DNA of 64,000 nucleotides, from positions 496,001 to 560,000 of the forward strand of contig NZ_WHVL01000001.1 in NCBI RefSeq assembly GCF_020622355.1, read 5' to 3'. This stretch comes from Vreelandella malpeensis. GTDB taxonomy: Bacteria; Pseudomonadota; Gammaproteobacteria; Pseudomonadales; Halomonadaceae. Position numbers and translations under genes: made by a program. Shown piece after piece: positions 26,910 to 36,528 of this stretch (its first letter is position 1; each line of letters begins with the position of its first letter). A model generated the notes under the pieces. The model saw only the letters and a program-made list of their open reading frames with translations. It had not been told where the DNA came from and did no database searches.

Positions 26910-26945
26910 GCTTTTTATAGGTTTATAGCTTTTTATAGGTTTATA
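26910..26945 (-). repeat. Tandem 18-bp repeat in the tctC control region
   Basis: GCTTTTTATAGGTTTATA occurs at 26910-26927 and 26928-26945, followed by a partial third GCTTTTTTT. Read on the minus strand, each copy contains TATAAA and CTATAAA words similar to -10 boxes, within 10-45 bp of the tctC start codon. Either a duplicated promoter element or a regulator site. Confidence 0.8.
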
Positions 26946-27039
26946 GCTTTTTTTAGAAACAGGGCACGCCCTGTGGAGTGCACACGCTATGGCATGAAGC
27001 TTTCACCAACCTTGCACGGCGGCAAAAGCCAACTAAAGT

Positions 27040-27960
27040 CTAACCTCCACCGCCAACTTCGCGGTTCAAGAACGCTATCGCCGCTTTCATCGCCCCACGG
27101 CGCAGTAGAAAACTGCCGATATGACCGCGCCCGCGCTGCAGGTAGAGCTCTGCCGGCACGCCTTGATCCTGGAGGGCGAGATAGAAATCCCGGGCCTGGT
27201 CCACGGGCACCAGCCGGTCCCGGTTGCCATGAAAGATGAAAAACGGCGGTGCCTGAGGCGCGACATGATGAATCGGCGACGCCTGCACGTAGGCCTCGGG
27301 CCGCTCCTGGCGGGTGCCGCCCAGCAGGCCGACCACGAGCGGCCCGTCGTCGAACTTCGTCAGATCGCTTGGCAAGCCCCCCACCGCTACTGCTCTGAGC
27401 CGGGTATGGTCGCCACCGTAGGGCGTCGCCAGTGGCCCGGTCTGGCTTGCCAGGGCCAGCAGGCTCACCAGGTGCGCGCCAGAGGAGTATCCGATCCCGA
27501 CGATTCGGTCGGTATCGATGCGAAAGCGCTCGGCGTTGGCATGAATCCACGCCATGGCCTGTTGCAGATCCTGAAGCTGTGCGGGAAAACGGTAGCGTGG
27601 CGCGAAGCGGTAGGCCACGTTCACCGTCACGTAGCTTTGGCCGGCGAGCTGACGGGCGATGCCCTCCATGTCGTCGGGGCTTCGCCGGCGCCAGCCACCG
27701 CCGTGCACGATCAGCGCCGCCGGGCGAAGCGTGCCCGCCGGGGTCGCCGGCAGGCGTACCCGGGCCTCCAGGGGCGCGGGCCAGTCCATGGGGGTGTAGC
27801 GCTCGGCCGCCAGGGCGGTGGATGAGACCGGCGGCGCCGGGCGTACCTGGCCCAGGGCCGGCTCTCCCGGGCTTGCCAGATGCATCGCCCCACAGCCGCT
27901 CAGCATCAGCGAAAGCCCGCCAAGCCCGAGATAGCGGCGAACCGCGTGAACAACCTGCAT
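27040..27960 (-). CDS. Alpha/beta hydrolase lipoprotein (esterase/acetylesterase-like)
   Basis: 306 residues from ATG 27960, chosen because AAGGAG precedes it and a lipoprotein signal follows (LGLGGLSLMLSGCG, lipobox LSGC). Hydrolase features: oxyanion-type HGGGW (LIVHGGGWRRR), nucleophile elbow GYSSG in VGIGYSSGAH, Asp in HGNRDRLVPVDQA and His in GRGHIGSFLL, completing a Ser-Asp-His triad. This is the carboxylesterase/acetyl-esterase group. It would be anchored to the membrane, acting in the periplasm. The substrate is not predictable, though nearby carboxylate importers allow a nutritional role. The frame extends upstream to 28086 but that part overlaps the next promoter. Confidence 0.85.
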   Translation of the reverse strand: MQVVHAVRRYLGLGGLSLMLSGCGAMHLASPGEPALGQVRPAPPVSSTALAAERYTPMDWPAPLEARVRLPATPAGTLRPAALIVHGGGWRRRSPDDMEGIARQLAGQSYVTVNVAYRFAPRYRFPAQLQDLQQAMAWIHANAERFRIDTDRIVGIGYSSGAHLVSLLALASQTGPLATPYGGDHTRLRAVAVGGLPSDLTKFDDGPLVVGLLGGTRQERPEAYVQASPIHHVAPQAPPFFIFHGNRDRLVPVDQARDFYLALQDQGVPAELYLQRGRGHIGSFLLRRGAMKAAIAFLNREVGGGG

Positions 27961-28109
27961 TAATGACTCCTTGTCCTGGGTGGGTACGCCCCTCACCGTA
28001 CCTTTCATAAGATCACGGTTGTTGCACAGTTTCTGCAATGACTTTACACCGACGCCTTCGATACTGGGCTTGTCAGCGTCATTCACTGTATCGACCCACG
28101 AGGTACATC

Positions 28110-28502
28110 ATGAAAAACGTCATTCGCAAACTCGCCGCCCCTGCACTGCTCGCCGCCGTGCTCGCCCCCGTTGCACTGACCGCCCAGGCAGGCCCGCACT
28201 CCGACGAAGATCGTGCCCAGATGCGCGAGCACCGGCAGGAGCAGCGCCAGGAAGTCTACCAGCGCGCCGGCATCGACGAAGAGAAGCAGCAGGCGCTGGA
28301 TGAAGTCAATACCGAGTTCTTCGAGGCCATGAAGTCGCTGCGCGACGATCATCACGCCCGGGTCGCCGAGATCCTGACCGATGAAGAGCAGCAGGCAGTG
28401 CGAGACGCGATGCACGAGGTGCGCGGCGAGCATCGCGAGCACAAACGCGCCGAGCGAGGCCAGCAAGAGTCCAATACCGAAGGCGAAGCGCTCACTCAGT
28501 AA
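28110..28502 (+). CDS. Periplasmic Spy/CpxP-like helical protein
   Basis: 130 residues from ATG 28110 (GAGG 8 nt before). Signal peptide with cleavage near AQA-GPHS. The mature part is all-helical, rich in Glu, Arg, Gln and His, with EILTDEEQQAVRDAMHEVRG, which resembles the helical pattern (LT-x-EQ) of the Spy/CpxP/LTXXQ family of periplasmic chaperones and metal-stress sensors. Family membership is judged from pattern only. It is followed by a 23-bp imperfect tandem repeat and a hairpin. Confidence 0.65.
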   Translation: MKNVIRKLAAPALLAAVLAPVALTAQAGPHSDEDRAQMREHRQEQRQEVYQRAGIDEEKQQALDEVNTEFFEAMKSLRDDHHARVAEILTDEEQQAVRDAMHEVRGEHREHKRAERGQQESNTEGEALTQ

Positions 28503-28510
28503 GCACGCGT

Positions 28511-28556
28511 TTCACGTCGACTTTCGCATCGGTTTCACGTTGACCTTTGCATCGAA
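28511..28556. repeat. Imperfect 23-bp tandem repeat
   Basis: Two adjacent 23-bp units (28511-28533 and 28534-28556) match at 19 positions; both begin TTTCACGT and contain GCATCG. They lie in the 3' untranslated region of the Spy-like gene. Confidence 0.7.
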
Positions 28557-28559
28557 AGA

Positions 28560-28584
28560 ACACCCGGCCATTGGCCGGGTGTTC
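28560..28584. terminator. Hairpin between convergent genes
   Basis: AACACCCGGCCA (28560-28571) and TGGCCGGGTGTT (28573-28584) form a 12-bp inverted repeat around one base, between the Spy-like gene and the convergent exaC. It probably works for both strands. Confidence 0.75.
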
Positions 28585-28619
28585 GCGTTGGAAGGGGCAT
28601 CAAGGTGCCGAAGGCGGGC

Positions 28620-30140
28620 CTAGAAGAAGCCCATAGGGTTGATGTCGTAGCTGATCAACAGGTTCTTGGTCTGCTGGTAGTGTTCGAGGGCCATCTTGTG
28701 GGTCTCGCGGCCGACGCCGGACTTCTTGTAGCCACCGAAGGCGGCGTGGGCCGGGTACTGGTGGTAGCAGTTGGTCCACACCCGCCCGGCCTGGATGCCG
28801 CGCCCCATGCGAAACGCCACGTTGATGTCACGACTCCAGACGCCGGCGCCGAGGCCGAACTCGGTGTCGTTGGCGATCGCGAGCGCCTCTTCCTCGTCCT
28901 TGAAGGTGGTGACCGACACCACCGGGCCGAAGATCTCCTCCTGGAAGATGCGCATCTTGTTGTTGCCCTTGAGGATCGTCGGCTCGATGTAGTAACCGCT
29001 GGCGTAATCTCCCTCGATGCTCGCCTTGTCGCCGCCAGTCAGGAATTCGGCGCCCTCTTCACGCGCCACGTCCATGTAGGACATGATCTTGTCGAACTGC
29101 TCTTGCGATGCCTGAGCACCGACCTGCACCTCGGTATCCAGTGGGTTTCCGCGCTTGATCGCCTTGGTGCGTTCGAGCACCTTCACCATGAAGTCGTCGT
29201 ACATGCTCTCCTGCACCAGTGCGCGAGACGGGCAGGTGCAGACCTCGCCCTGGTTCAGGAAGGCCAGTACCAGGCCTTCTACCGCCTTGTCGATGAAGGC
29301 GGGCTCGGCGTTCATGATGTCGGCGAAGTAGATGTTCGGCGACTTGCCACCGAGCTCCACGGTGGAGGGGATGATGTTCTCGGCGGCGCACTTCAGGATG
29401 TGCGAGCCCACCGGGGTGGAGCCGGTGAAGGCGATCTTGGCGATGCGCTTGCTGGTGGCAAGACTCTGGCCGATCTCTTCGCCGAAGCCGTTGACGATGT
29501 TGACCACCCCGGGCGGGATCAAGTCGCCAATCACCTTCATCAGCACCAGCATCGAGGCCGGCGTCTGCTCGGCGGGCTTCAACACCACGCAGTTGCCGGC
29601 GGCGAGCGCCGGCGCCAGCTTCCACACCGCCATCAGGATCGGGAAGTTCCAGGGAATGATCTGCCCCACCACGCCGAGCGGCTCGTGGAAGTGGTAGGCC
29701 ACGGTGTTGGCGTCGATATCCGCCACGCTGCCTTCCTGGGCGCGGATGCAGCCGGCGAAGTAGCGAAAGTGGTCGACGGCAAGCGGGATGTCGGCGTTGA
29801 GCGTCTCGCGCACCGCCTTGCCGTTGTCCCAGGTTTCCGCGACCGCCAGTAGTTCCAGGTTCTGCTCGATGCGATCGGCGATCTTGAGCAGAATATTGCT
29901 ACGCTCGGCGGCGGAGGTCTTGCCCCAGGCGGGGGCGGCCTGATGCGCGGCGTCCAGGGCCTTTTCCAAGTCCTCGTCGGTGGAGCGTGCCACTTCGCAG
30001 AACACCTGGCCGTTCACCGGGCTCAGGTTGTCGAAGTACTGCCCCTTCACCGGCGCCACGAACTCGCCGCCGATGTAGTTGCCGTAGCGTTTCTCGAAGG
30101 TGACCACGGCGTTCGCTTCACCGGGATTTGCATAGATCAT
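28620..30140 (-). CDS. exaC: NAD-dependent aldehyde dehydrogenase, ExaC/AldB type
   Basis: 506 residues, the same length as Pseudomonas ExaC, with near-identical family blocks: the N-terminus [40 protein letters not shown], the general-base Glu in [13 protein letters not shown], catalytic Cys in [14 protein letters not shown], and the end [13 protein letters not shown]. It oxidises acetaldehyde and related short aldehydes to acids, typically in ethanol or choline-type metabolism. CCAGGAGG precedes the ATG. No alcohol dehydrogenase is adjacent, so the physiological aldehyde is open. Confidence 0.93.
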   Translation of the reverse strand: MIYANPGEANAVVTFEKRYGNYIGGEFVAPVKGQYFDNLSPVNGQVFCEVARSTDEDLEKALDAAHQAAPAWGKTSAAERSNILLKIADRIEQNLELLAVAETWDNGKAVRETLNADIPLAVDHFRYFAGCIRAQEGSVADIDANTVAYHFHEPLGVVGQIIPWNFPILMAVWKLAPALAAGNCVVLKPAEQTPASMLVLMKVIGDLIPPGVVNIVNGFGEEIGQSLATSKRIAKIAFTGSTPVGSHILKCAAENIIPSTVELGGKSPNIYFADIMNAEPAFIDKAVEGLVLAFLNQGEVCTCPSRALVQESMYDDFMVKVLERTKAIKRGNPLDTEVQVGAQASQEQFDKIMSYMDVAREEGAEFLTGGDKASIEGDYASGYYIEPTILKGNNKMRIFQEEIFGPVVSVTTFKDEEEALAIANDTEFGLGAGVWSRDINVAFRMGRGIQAGRVWTNCYHQYPAHAAFGGYKKSGVGRETHKMALEHYQQTKNLLISYDINPMGFF

Positions 30141-30245
30141 GATGAGCCTCCTGGACGTTATCTTGTTTTGAACCGCTCATCCAGTGTTGGTCACCCGGCG
30201 TGCAAACGACATTAGCCAAACGTCGAAATCGCTCGAACAGGCACG

Positions 30246-30270
30246 AAAAAAGGCGGCCGAAGCCGCCTTT
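30246..30270 (-). terminator. Rho-independent terminator after usp
   Basis: On the minus strand AAAGGCGGC, loop TTCG, GCCGCCTTT then more T. It ends the TAXI-TRAP/usp operon 17 bp after the usp stop codon. Confidence 0.9.
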
Positions 30271-30287
30271 GAGGGTAAACCGGCGCG

Positions 30288-30716
30288 CTAGCGCACGATC
30301 ATCACCGATACCTTGGCATGATGCACCACGTGCTCGGCGTTGGGGCCGAGCACGTAGTCGGCGAACTTGCGCTTGGTGTGCGAGGCCATCACGATCAGGT
30401 CGGCGTCAAGCTTCTTGCCGACCTTGATGATCGCCTCCCAGGGCGAGCCGTCGACGATCACGTTCTGGGTCTGGATGCCGTCGGGCACCTGAGCCTCGGT
30501 GAAGTCGATCAATGCCTGCTTCATGGCCACGTGGGCCTTTTCCGAGAAGTCCTTCGGAAAGTAGGCACCGACCATCGGCATCGTGAACTCCGGCAGCACG
30601 CTGACCAGATGAAGCGAGGCGCCGAAGGTCTGGCACAGCGTCGTCGCCACCGGCAGCGCCTTCTTCCAGGAGCTCTCTTCATTGAGATCCACGGGCAGCA
30701 GAATCTTCTGGTACAT
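30288..30716 (-). CDS. Universal stress protein, TeaD-like
   Basis: 142 residues from ATG 30716 (GGAG 7 nt upstream); a GTG at 30722 is less likely. Seen: YQKILLPVDLNEES at the start and the C-terminal ADLIVMASHTKRKF followed by LGPNAEHVVHHAKVSVMIVR. The classical ATP loop G-x2-G-x9-G-S/T is altered: GSRG is SHTKR and the last position is GPN, so nucleotide binding may be changed. It follows the fused TRAP permease by 11 bp and so resembles TeaD, which in Halomonas elongata is co-encoded with, and regulates, the ectoine TRAP transporter TeaABC. Confidence 0.85.
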   Translation of the reverse strand: MYQKILLPVDLNEESSWKKALPVATTLCQTFGASLHLVSVLPEFTMPMVGAYFPKDFSEKAHVAMKQALIDFTEAQVPDGIQTQNVIVDGSPWEAIIKVGKKLDADLIVMASHTKRKFADYVLGPNAEHVVHHAKVSVMIVR

Positions 30717-30727
30717 GCGCACTCTCC

Positions 30728-33322
30728 TCAGGCCTGGGCCGTAATCGCCTCTTCCTTGCGACGGCGGCTACGCTGCATCAACACCACCAGCGCGAAGAGC
30801 ATGAGCGCCGGCAGCCACATCCACTCCTTCGTCCAGCGATCTACTGGCGCCAGCACCTCGACGATCTGCTGGTCGAAATCGAAGCCAAGCTCCGCCGCCG
30901 GGCTTCCGAACTCGACGAAGTCCACCAGGGTCTCGTCGCCGTCGGTATAGAGCTCGAGGCCGAGGTTTTCAAGCCGCTCCTCCCCGGTGGCGCCATCCGG
31001 CACCGGCACCAGCACGTAAGTGCTCATGGGCGAGCCGAAACTGTCTTCTCCCTGAATCTGGACGCGCAGGTTGCTGCCTTCATCGACCTGCCCCAAGGCC
31101 TCGGCGAACTGCGCTGGGGGTACGGAATCGTAGGGGTCGTGGAGGCGATCCATCCAGAAGCCGGGGCGGAACAGGGTGAAGGCGACCAGCAGCAGCAAAA
31201 TCGACTCGTACCAGCGGCTGCGGGTCAGGAAGTACCCTTGGGTGCCGGCGGCGAAGATCAGCATGGCGATGGTGGCCACGATGAAGATCACCACCCCCTG
31301 GACGACGGTGACGTCGATCAGCAGAAGGTCCGTGTTGAAGATGAACAGGAACGGGAGTGCTGCGGTACGCAGGCTGTAGTAGAACGCCTGGAAGCCGGTG
31401 CGAATCGGATCTCCTCCGGACACCGCCGCCGCGGCGAAGGAGGCCAGGCCCACCGGTGGCGTGACGTCGGCCATGATGCCGAAGTAGAACACGAACAGGT
31501 GCACCGCGATCAACGGCACGATCAGCCCGTTTTGCTGGCCGAGCATCACGATCACCGGCGCCATCAGCGCGGAAACGACGATGTAGTTGGCGGTGGTGGG
31601 AAGCCCCATGCCGAGGATCAGGCTGAGCACGGCGGTAAGCAGCAGAATGACCATCAGGTTGCCGCCGGAGAGGATCTCGACCACGTCCGCCAGCACCAGG
31701 CCCACGCCGGTCTGGGAGACCGCGCCGACCACGATGCCCGCAGTGGCAGTGGCAATACCGATGCCGATCATGTTGCGCGCGCCGGTGACGAGCCCATCCC
31801 ATAGATCGATGAAGCCTTCCTTGACGTCGTCGGTCAGGCGGCTACGGCCTCTAAAGTAGGCAATGATCGGGCGCTGGGTCAGCATGATGAAGATCATGAA
31901 CACCGTGGCCCAGAACGCGGACAGCCCTGGCGATAGCCGCTCGACCATCAAGCACCACACCAGCACGATGACCGGCAGGATGTAGTGCAGCCCCACCATG
32001 ACCGTCGGGCGGGTTTGCGGCAGGGTCACCACCTTGGAGCGGGGATCGTCGATCTCGAGTTCCGGATAGCGGGCGCTGACCTTCAAAAGCCCTACATAGA
32101 TGACGGCAAGGCCGAAGGAAATGATCCAGGGGGCCGATTCGCCGAGCACCGGCTTGAGCCAGCCAAGGCCATAGTAGACCGCTATGGAAAGCCCCATCAG
32201 CAGTAACAGCCCGGTCAGAAAGCCGATCACCTTGTTCAGAAGCGGCCGTGGCGGGTTGCTCGAAGGCAGACCTTGCATGCCGGCCTTGACCGCTTCGAGG
32301 TGCACGATGTAAAGCAGCGCGATATAGGAGATCAGCGCGGGCAGGAAGGCGTGCTTGATGACCTCGACGTAGGGGATGCCCACGTACTCGACCATCAGAA
32401 AGGCGGCGGCTCCCATGACCGGCGGCATGATCTGGCCGTTGACCGAAGAGGAAACTTCCACGGCGCCGGCTTTTTCGGCGCTGAAGCCCACCCGCTTCAT
32501 CATCGGAATGGTGAAGGTACCGGTGGTCACGGTGTTGGCGATGGACGAACCGGAGATCAGCCCGGTCAACCCCGAAGCTACCACGGCGGCCTTGGCAGGC
32601 CCGCCCTTCAGGTGACCGAGCATCGAGAACGCCACCTTGATGAAGTAGTTGCCCGCCCCGGCCTTGTCCAGCAGCGCGCCGAACAGCACGAACAGGAACA
32701 CGAAGCTCGTCGAGACCCCCAGCGCAATCCCGAACACCCCTTGGGTACCGAGCCACTGGTGATTGATCAACCCGCCGAGGCTCACGCCGCGGTGAGCGAG
32801 AATGCCGGGCATGTAGGGCCCGAACAGGGAATAGGCGATGAAGATGGCGGCGATCACCATCAAGGGCGGCCCCAGTGCCCGCCGGGTTGCCTCCAGCAGC
32901 AGGACGATACCGACTATCCCGACCACGATGTCCTGGGTGATGGGACGCCCGGAGCGTCCGGCGAGATCGTCATAGAACACGAAGAGATAGGCACCGCAGA
33001 AGGCTGCCACGGCAGCGAAGAGCCAGTCCAGAAGCGGGATACGATCCCGCGGGGAGCGTTTGAAGGCCGGATAGGCCATGAAGGCCAGAAACAGCGCGAA
33101 CGCCAGGTGGATCGAGCGCGCTTCCGTGGCGCTGAACACGCCAAAGCCCACCAGATAAGGCAGCGGTGAGGCGATCCAGAGCTGAAACAGCGACCAGGCC
33201 GCGGCGATACTCACCAGTAGCTTCCCGGGCGCCCCCATAGGTTTTCTCGCGCCGGTATCGCTGGAGGCGACCATGTCCTCCAGGTCGGCCTCCGCGGCCG
33301 GGGTCTTCTTCTCGTCTTGCAT
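30728..33322 (-). CDS. TRAP transporter fused permease (DctQM type) with DUF3394 C-terminal domain
   Basis: 864 residues, far longer than a DctM subunit (about 430), because small and large permease parts are fused. The first about 150 residues carry four helices (DctQ-like); the following about 500 residues the 12-helix DctM-like part, with SGLTGLISGSSIANTVTTGT, EVSSSVNGQIMPPVMGAAAF and GLPTTANYIVVSALMAPVI. The C-terminal part (from about residue 735) has a soluble region (DSFGSPMSTYVLVPVPDG) before a last helix, matching the DUF3394 domain of TAXI-type permeases. It works with the TAXI binding protein encoded upstream. Substrate unknown; organic acids or amino acids are likely. Confidence 0.92.
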   Translation of the reverse strand: MQDEKKTPAAEADLEDMVASSDTGARKPMGAPGKLLVSIAAAWSLFQLWIASPLPYLVGFGVFSATEARSIHLAFALFLAFMAYPAFKRSPRDRIPLLDWLFAAVAAFCGAYLFVFYDDLAGRSGRPITQDIVVGIVGIVLLLEATRRALGPPLMVIAAIFIAYSLFGPYMPGILAHRGVSLGGLINHQWLGTQGVFGIALGVSTSFVFLFVLFGALLDKAGAGNYFIKVAFSMLGHLKGGPAKAAVVASGLTGLISGSSIANTVTTGTFTIPMMKRVGFSAEKAGAVEVSSSVNGQIMPPVMGAAAFLMVEYVGIPYVEVIKHAFLPALISYIALLYIVHLEAVKAGMQGLPSSNPPRPLLNKVIGFLTGLLLLMGLSIAVYYGLGWLKPVLGESAPWIISFGLAVIYVGLLKVSARYPELEIDDPRSKVVTLPQTRPTVMVGLHYILPVIVLVWCLMVERLSPGLSAFWATVFMIFIMLTQRPIIAYFRGRSRLTDDVKEGFIDLWDGLVTGARNMIGIGIATATAGIVVGAVSQTGVGLVLADVVEILSGGNLMVILLLTAVLSLILGMGLPTTANYIVVSALMAPVIVMLGQQNGLIVPLIAVHLFVFYFGIMADVTPPVGLASFAAAAVSGGDPIRTGFQAFYYSLRTAALPFLFIFNTDLLLIDVTVVQGVVIFIVATIAMLIFAAGTQGYFLTRSRWYESILLLLVAFTLFRPGFWMDRLHDPYDSVPPAQFAEALGQVDEGSNLRVQIQGEDSFGSPMSTYVLVPVPDGATGEERLENLGLELYTDGDETLVDFVEFGSPAAELGFDFDQQIVEVLAPVDRWTKEWMWLPALMLFALVVLMQRSRRRKEEAITAQA

Positions 33323-33404
33323 ACGCTAGCCCTTTGAGGTCGGCGCCGGCGAGCAGTACGTACTACCACCGCTTGCCAGTTATGGTTACCAGTACAATCA
33401 ACGA

Positions 33405-33433
33405 AAGCGCGGACACCCAGGGCGCCCGCGCTT
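33405..33433 (-). other. Intercistronic hairpin TAXI binding protein - permease
   Basis: AAGCGCGG (33405-33412) pairs with CCGCGCTT (33426-33433), with further GC complementarity inside. It lies in the 162-bp gap after the binding-protein gene and before the permease gene; no T-run directly follows on the minus strand. Confidence 0.6.
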
Positions 33434-33484
33434 CGCGTTTTACTCTATTACGCCAGGGTTGTCACCTCGGCGCCGGTTGTCCGC

Positions 33485-34465
33485 TTACTCGATCCAGCCA
33501 CGCTCGCGGTAGTAGCGCTCGGCGCCAGCGTGCAGCGGCGCGGTCAGACCGTCAGAGATCATGTCTTCCTCGTTCAGGTTCTCGAACGCCGGATGCAGAC
33601 GCTTGAAGCGATCGAAGTTCTCGAACACCGCCTTGACGGTTTCGTAGATGACCTCTTCGTCAACGTTGGTGGAGGAGACGAAGGTCGCCGCCACGCCGAA
33701 GGTCTCGACGTCTTCGTCGTTACCGCGATACAGGCCGCCCGGGATCACGGAACGAGTGTAGTACGGATACTCTTCGATCAGGCCATCGATCTCGTCACCG
33801 GTGACCGAGACCAGTTTGGCGTCGATGGTGGTGGTGGCTTCCTGGATGGAGCCGTTGGGGTGGCCGACCACGTAGACCATGGCGTCGATGTTGTTGTCCG
33901 ACAGTGCAGAAGCCTGTTCGGCGGCGTCGAGCTGGGATGCCAGGGCGAAAGTGCTTTCGTCCCAACCGAAGGCGTCCATGACGACGTCCATGGTATTGCG
34001 CTGGCCGGAACCGGGGTTGCCGATGTTGACACGCTTGCCCGGGAAGTCACTGATGTTCTCGATGCCGGCATCGGCGCGAGCGACGACGGTCAGCGGTTCA
34101 CCGTGCATGGTGAAGACCGAGCGCATCTCTTCCCACGGGCCCTCTTCCTCGAAGTTGCCTTCGCCGTTGTAGGCGCGGTACTGGACGTCGGACTGCACCA
34201 CGCCCATATCCAGGTCGCCGCTCTTCATGCCGTTGACGTTGGCCACGGAGCCGCCGGTGGACGGCGCGTTGCAGCGGATGTTGTGATCTTCGCTGCCACG
34301 GTTGACCATGCGACAGACCGACTGGCCGACCACGTAGTAGACGCCGGTCTGACCGCCGGTACCGATGGTGATGTAGCGCTCCTGGGCCACGGCTGGCGTG
34401 GCGAAGCTTGCCGCGGCGATCAGCGCGCCGGAGACGGCGGCGGTGGAGAATACATGGCGTTTCAT
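33485..34465 (-). CDS. TAXI family TRAP transporter solute-binding protein
   Basis: 326 residues from ATG 34465 (GAGG 7 nt before); a GTG 6 bp upstream is less likely. Signal peptide with cleavage near AVA-QERY. The mature start YITIGTGGQTGVYYVVGQSV, NIRCNAPSTGGSVANVNGMK and GKRVNIGNPGSGQRNT are diagnostic of TAXI (TRAP-associated extracytoplasmic immunogenic) binding proteins. Unlike DctP, members bind a range of small acids such as glutamate or alpha-ketoglutarate. It lies first in the operon with the fused permease and a Usp. Confidence 0.95.
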   Translation of the reverse strand: MKRHVFSTAAVSGALIAAASFATPAVAQERYITIGTGGQTGVYYVVGQSVCRMVNRGSEDHNIRCNAPSTGGSVANVNGMKSGDLDMGVVQSDVQYRAYNGEGNFEEEGPWEEMRSVFTMHGEPLTVVARADAGIENISDFPGKRVNIGNPGSGQRNTMDVVMDAFGWDESTFALASQLDAAEQASALSDNNIDAMVYVVGHPNGSIQEATTTIDAKLVSVTGDEIDGLIEEYPYYTRSVIPGGLYRGNDEDVETFGVAATFVSSTNVDEEVIYETVKAVFENFDRFKRLHPAFENLNEEDMISDGLTAPLHAGAERYYRERGWIE

Positions 34466-34754
34466 GGACACACCTCTTTATCTTTTGTGAGCGTTATGCG
34501 CTTTGAACCACCCGTTGTACCGATCCCCTGGGTGCCGGTGTTCAAAACGTTGAGAAGACAGTCTGTTAACTCGTCTACTAACTCTGCCGACAGGCGGCCG
34601 AGGATGTTACTTTAGCGAAAAAAACGTCGCTTGGCGAAGTATGCGTAACGCCGCCCGCCAGCGCACGGGGGACGCTTGCCCCCGAGCGTATCTCCATCGT
34701 CTCGTTCACTATAGAGGCTATTTTCAACGGCGAACGTTTAGCCGCCTTGCGCCT

Positions 34755-36059
34755 TTAAACGTTGTAGCCGAGCACGCCGGGAAGCCACAGCGCGATCCCC
34801 GGAAACAGCGCCACCAGCGCCATCGCGCAGGCCATGGCGAGCACGAACACCAGCGCCCAGCCCAGGGTATGCTCAAGGCGAATCTTGGCCACTTCCGTGG
34901 TCACCATCAGGTTCACCGCCACCGGCGGGGTGAACTGGCCGATGGCGATGTTCATGGCCAGCAGGATGCCGAACCATACCGGGTTCCACTCGAAGTGCTG
35001 CATCACCGGAATCAGGATCGGCATCAGGATCAAATAGATCGAGACGGCATCCAGCAGCATCCCGGCGATCAGCACCGCCAGCATGACCAGCACCAGCAGC
35101 AGTGCGCCGTTATCGGTGAGCCCGATCATCCACTCCGCCAGGTGGCGGAAGGTCCCGAGCATGGTACCTGCCCAGGCGAACACGCCGGCCAGCGCAATGA
35201 TCAGCATCACCACGCCGGAAATGATCGCCGCCTCGCCCAGAAGCGCCCAGAGATCGCGTAGCGAAAGCTCCCGCGTCAGGAACAGGCCGACCAGCGTGCC
35301 GTAGGCCACCGCCACCACTGCCGCCTCGGTGGGCGTGAACAGCCCGGAGCGCAGCCCGCCCAGAATCAGGATCGGTGCGAACAGCGCGGGCAGCGCCTGG
35401 CGAAAGGCCGGCCCTACCTTGAGCCGCTCGGCCCCGTCTACCGGCGCACCGCCCTCCCAACCGTAGCGCCGGGCCAGCAACATCGCCGGTACCAGCAGCG
35501 AAAGCCCGGCCAGAATGCCGGGAAAGAGCCCGGCGGCGAACAGCGCGCGAAGATCCACGCCGGGCACCACGATGGAGTAGAGAATCAGCGCCACCGACGG
35601 TGGAATCAGGATCGCTGTGGAAGCCGAGGCCGCGATCAGCGTGGCGGAAAACGGCTTGGGATAGCCCGCCTTGGTCATGCTCGGCAGCATCACCATGGCC
35701 ACGGCCGCAGCATCCGCCGGCCCGGAGCCGGACATGCCGCCCATGATCATGCACACCAGCACCGCCACCAGGGCGAGCCCGCCGTGGCGCGGGCCGATCA
35801 ACGCCTGGGCGAAGCGCACCAGGCGCAGCGCCACGCCGGAGCGCTCGAAGATCAGCCCGGTCAGGATGAACAGCGGAATGGCGATCAAGGGGTACTTGGC
35901 GATGCTGTTGTAGGTGTTGGTGCCGAAGGTGGCGAGCATCTCAGGCGAAAGCCCCGCCACGATGCCGACCGAGCCCGCCAGCGCCAGCGAGAACGCCACC
36001 GGAACGCCGGCGATCAGAAGCCCCGCGAAGGCGAGGATCATCCACAGGTCAGGGGTCAT
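34755..36059 (-). CDS. dctM: TRAP transporter large permease DctM
   Basis: 434 residues with about 12 helices. Seen: FALAGSVGIVAGLSPEM near the start, the GGMSGSGPADAAAVAMVMLP block and STAILIPPSVALILYSIV, and the repeated ITPTEAA-type FTPTEAAVVAVAYG; ending with a DctM-like FPGIALWLPGVLG. It forms the sodium-coupled import channel with DctQ. It overlaps the dctQ stop by 4 bp. A short AACGTTTA/TAAACGTT inverted repeat overlaps its stop codon. Confidence 0.94.
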   Translation of the reverse strand: MTPDLWMILAFAGLLIAGVPVAFSLALAGSVGIVAGLSPEMLATFGTNTYNSIAKYPLIAIPLFILTGLIFERSGVALRLVRFAQALIGPRHGGLALVAVLVCMIMGGMSGSGPADAAAVAMVMLPSMTKAGYPKPFSATLIAASASTAILIPPSVALILYSIVVPGVDLRALFAAGLFPGILAGLSLLVPAMLLARRYGWEGGAPVDGAERLKVGPAFRQALPALFAPILILGGLRSGLFTPTEAAVVAVAYGTLVGLFLTRELSLRDLWALLGEAAIISGVVMLIIALAGVFAWAGTMLGTFRHLAEWMIGLTDNGALLLVLVMLAVLIAGMLLDAVSIYLILMPILIPVMQHFEWNPVWFGILLAMNIAIGQFTPPVAVNLMVTTEVAKIRLEHTLGWALVFVLAMACAMALVALFPGIALWLPGVLGYNV

Positions 36060-36528
36060 CGCGCAGTCTCCCGTTCAGCCGTTCGCGGGTCTGCTGGACG
36101 AGCCGCCAGACCATCAGCGCCGAAAGCACAGGCAGCCACACCAGGTACCACCACTGAGGCAGGCCGAGCCCGGGCGAGAGCGACTCCCACTGGTACTCCT
36201 GAAAGGCGAGCTTGCCGCCGTACCAGGTGATCAGGCCCAGCACGATCAGCCCGCAAAGCCCCTGAAACAGGATCAGCGCACCGCGAAAGCGAGCAGGCAG
36301 CCTGCGCTCCAGAAAGCTGATGCGAATATGGCGGTTGCGTCTGAGCGCCACGCTCGCCCCGGCGAAGGTCAACACCACCAGCAGAAACACCGAGAACTCC
36401 TCGGTAAACGAGAACGAGCCGCCGGTGAGATAGCGGGTGACCACATTGCCCAGGCTGATCAGCGAGATGACGATCAGCGACGCCGCCCCCAGCCAGCGCT
36501 CGAGGCGCGCATCGAAATACTCTTGCAT
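36056..36528 (-). CDS. dctQ: TRAP transporter small permease DctQ
   Basis: 157 residues from ATG 36528 (GAGG before it; a longer frame starts 30 bp upstream). Four membrane helices at about 10-30, 42-62, 80-105 and 125-148. Typical small-permease pattern: FTEEFSVFLLVVLTFAGASV with NRHIRISFLERRLP. It associates with DctM. A short CCGGC/GCCGG hairpin precedes its start, after the dctP gene. Confidence 0.9.
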
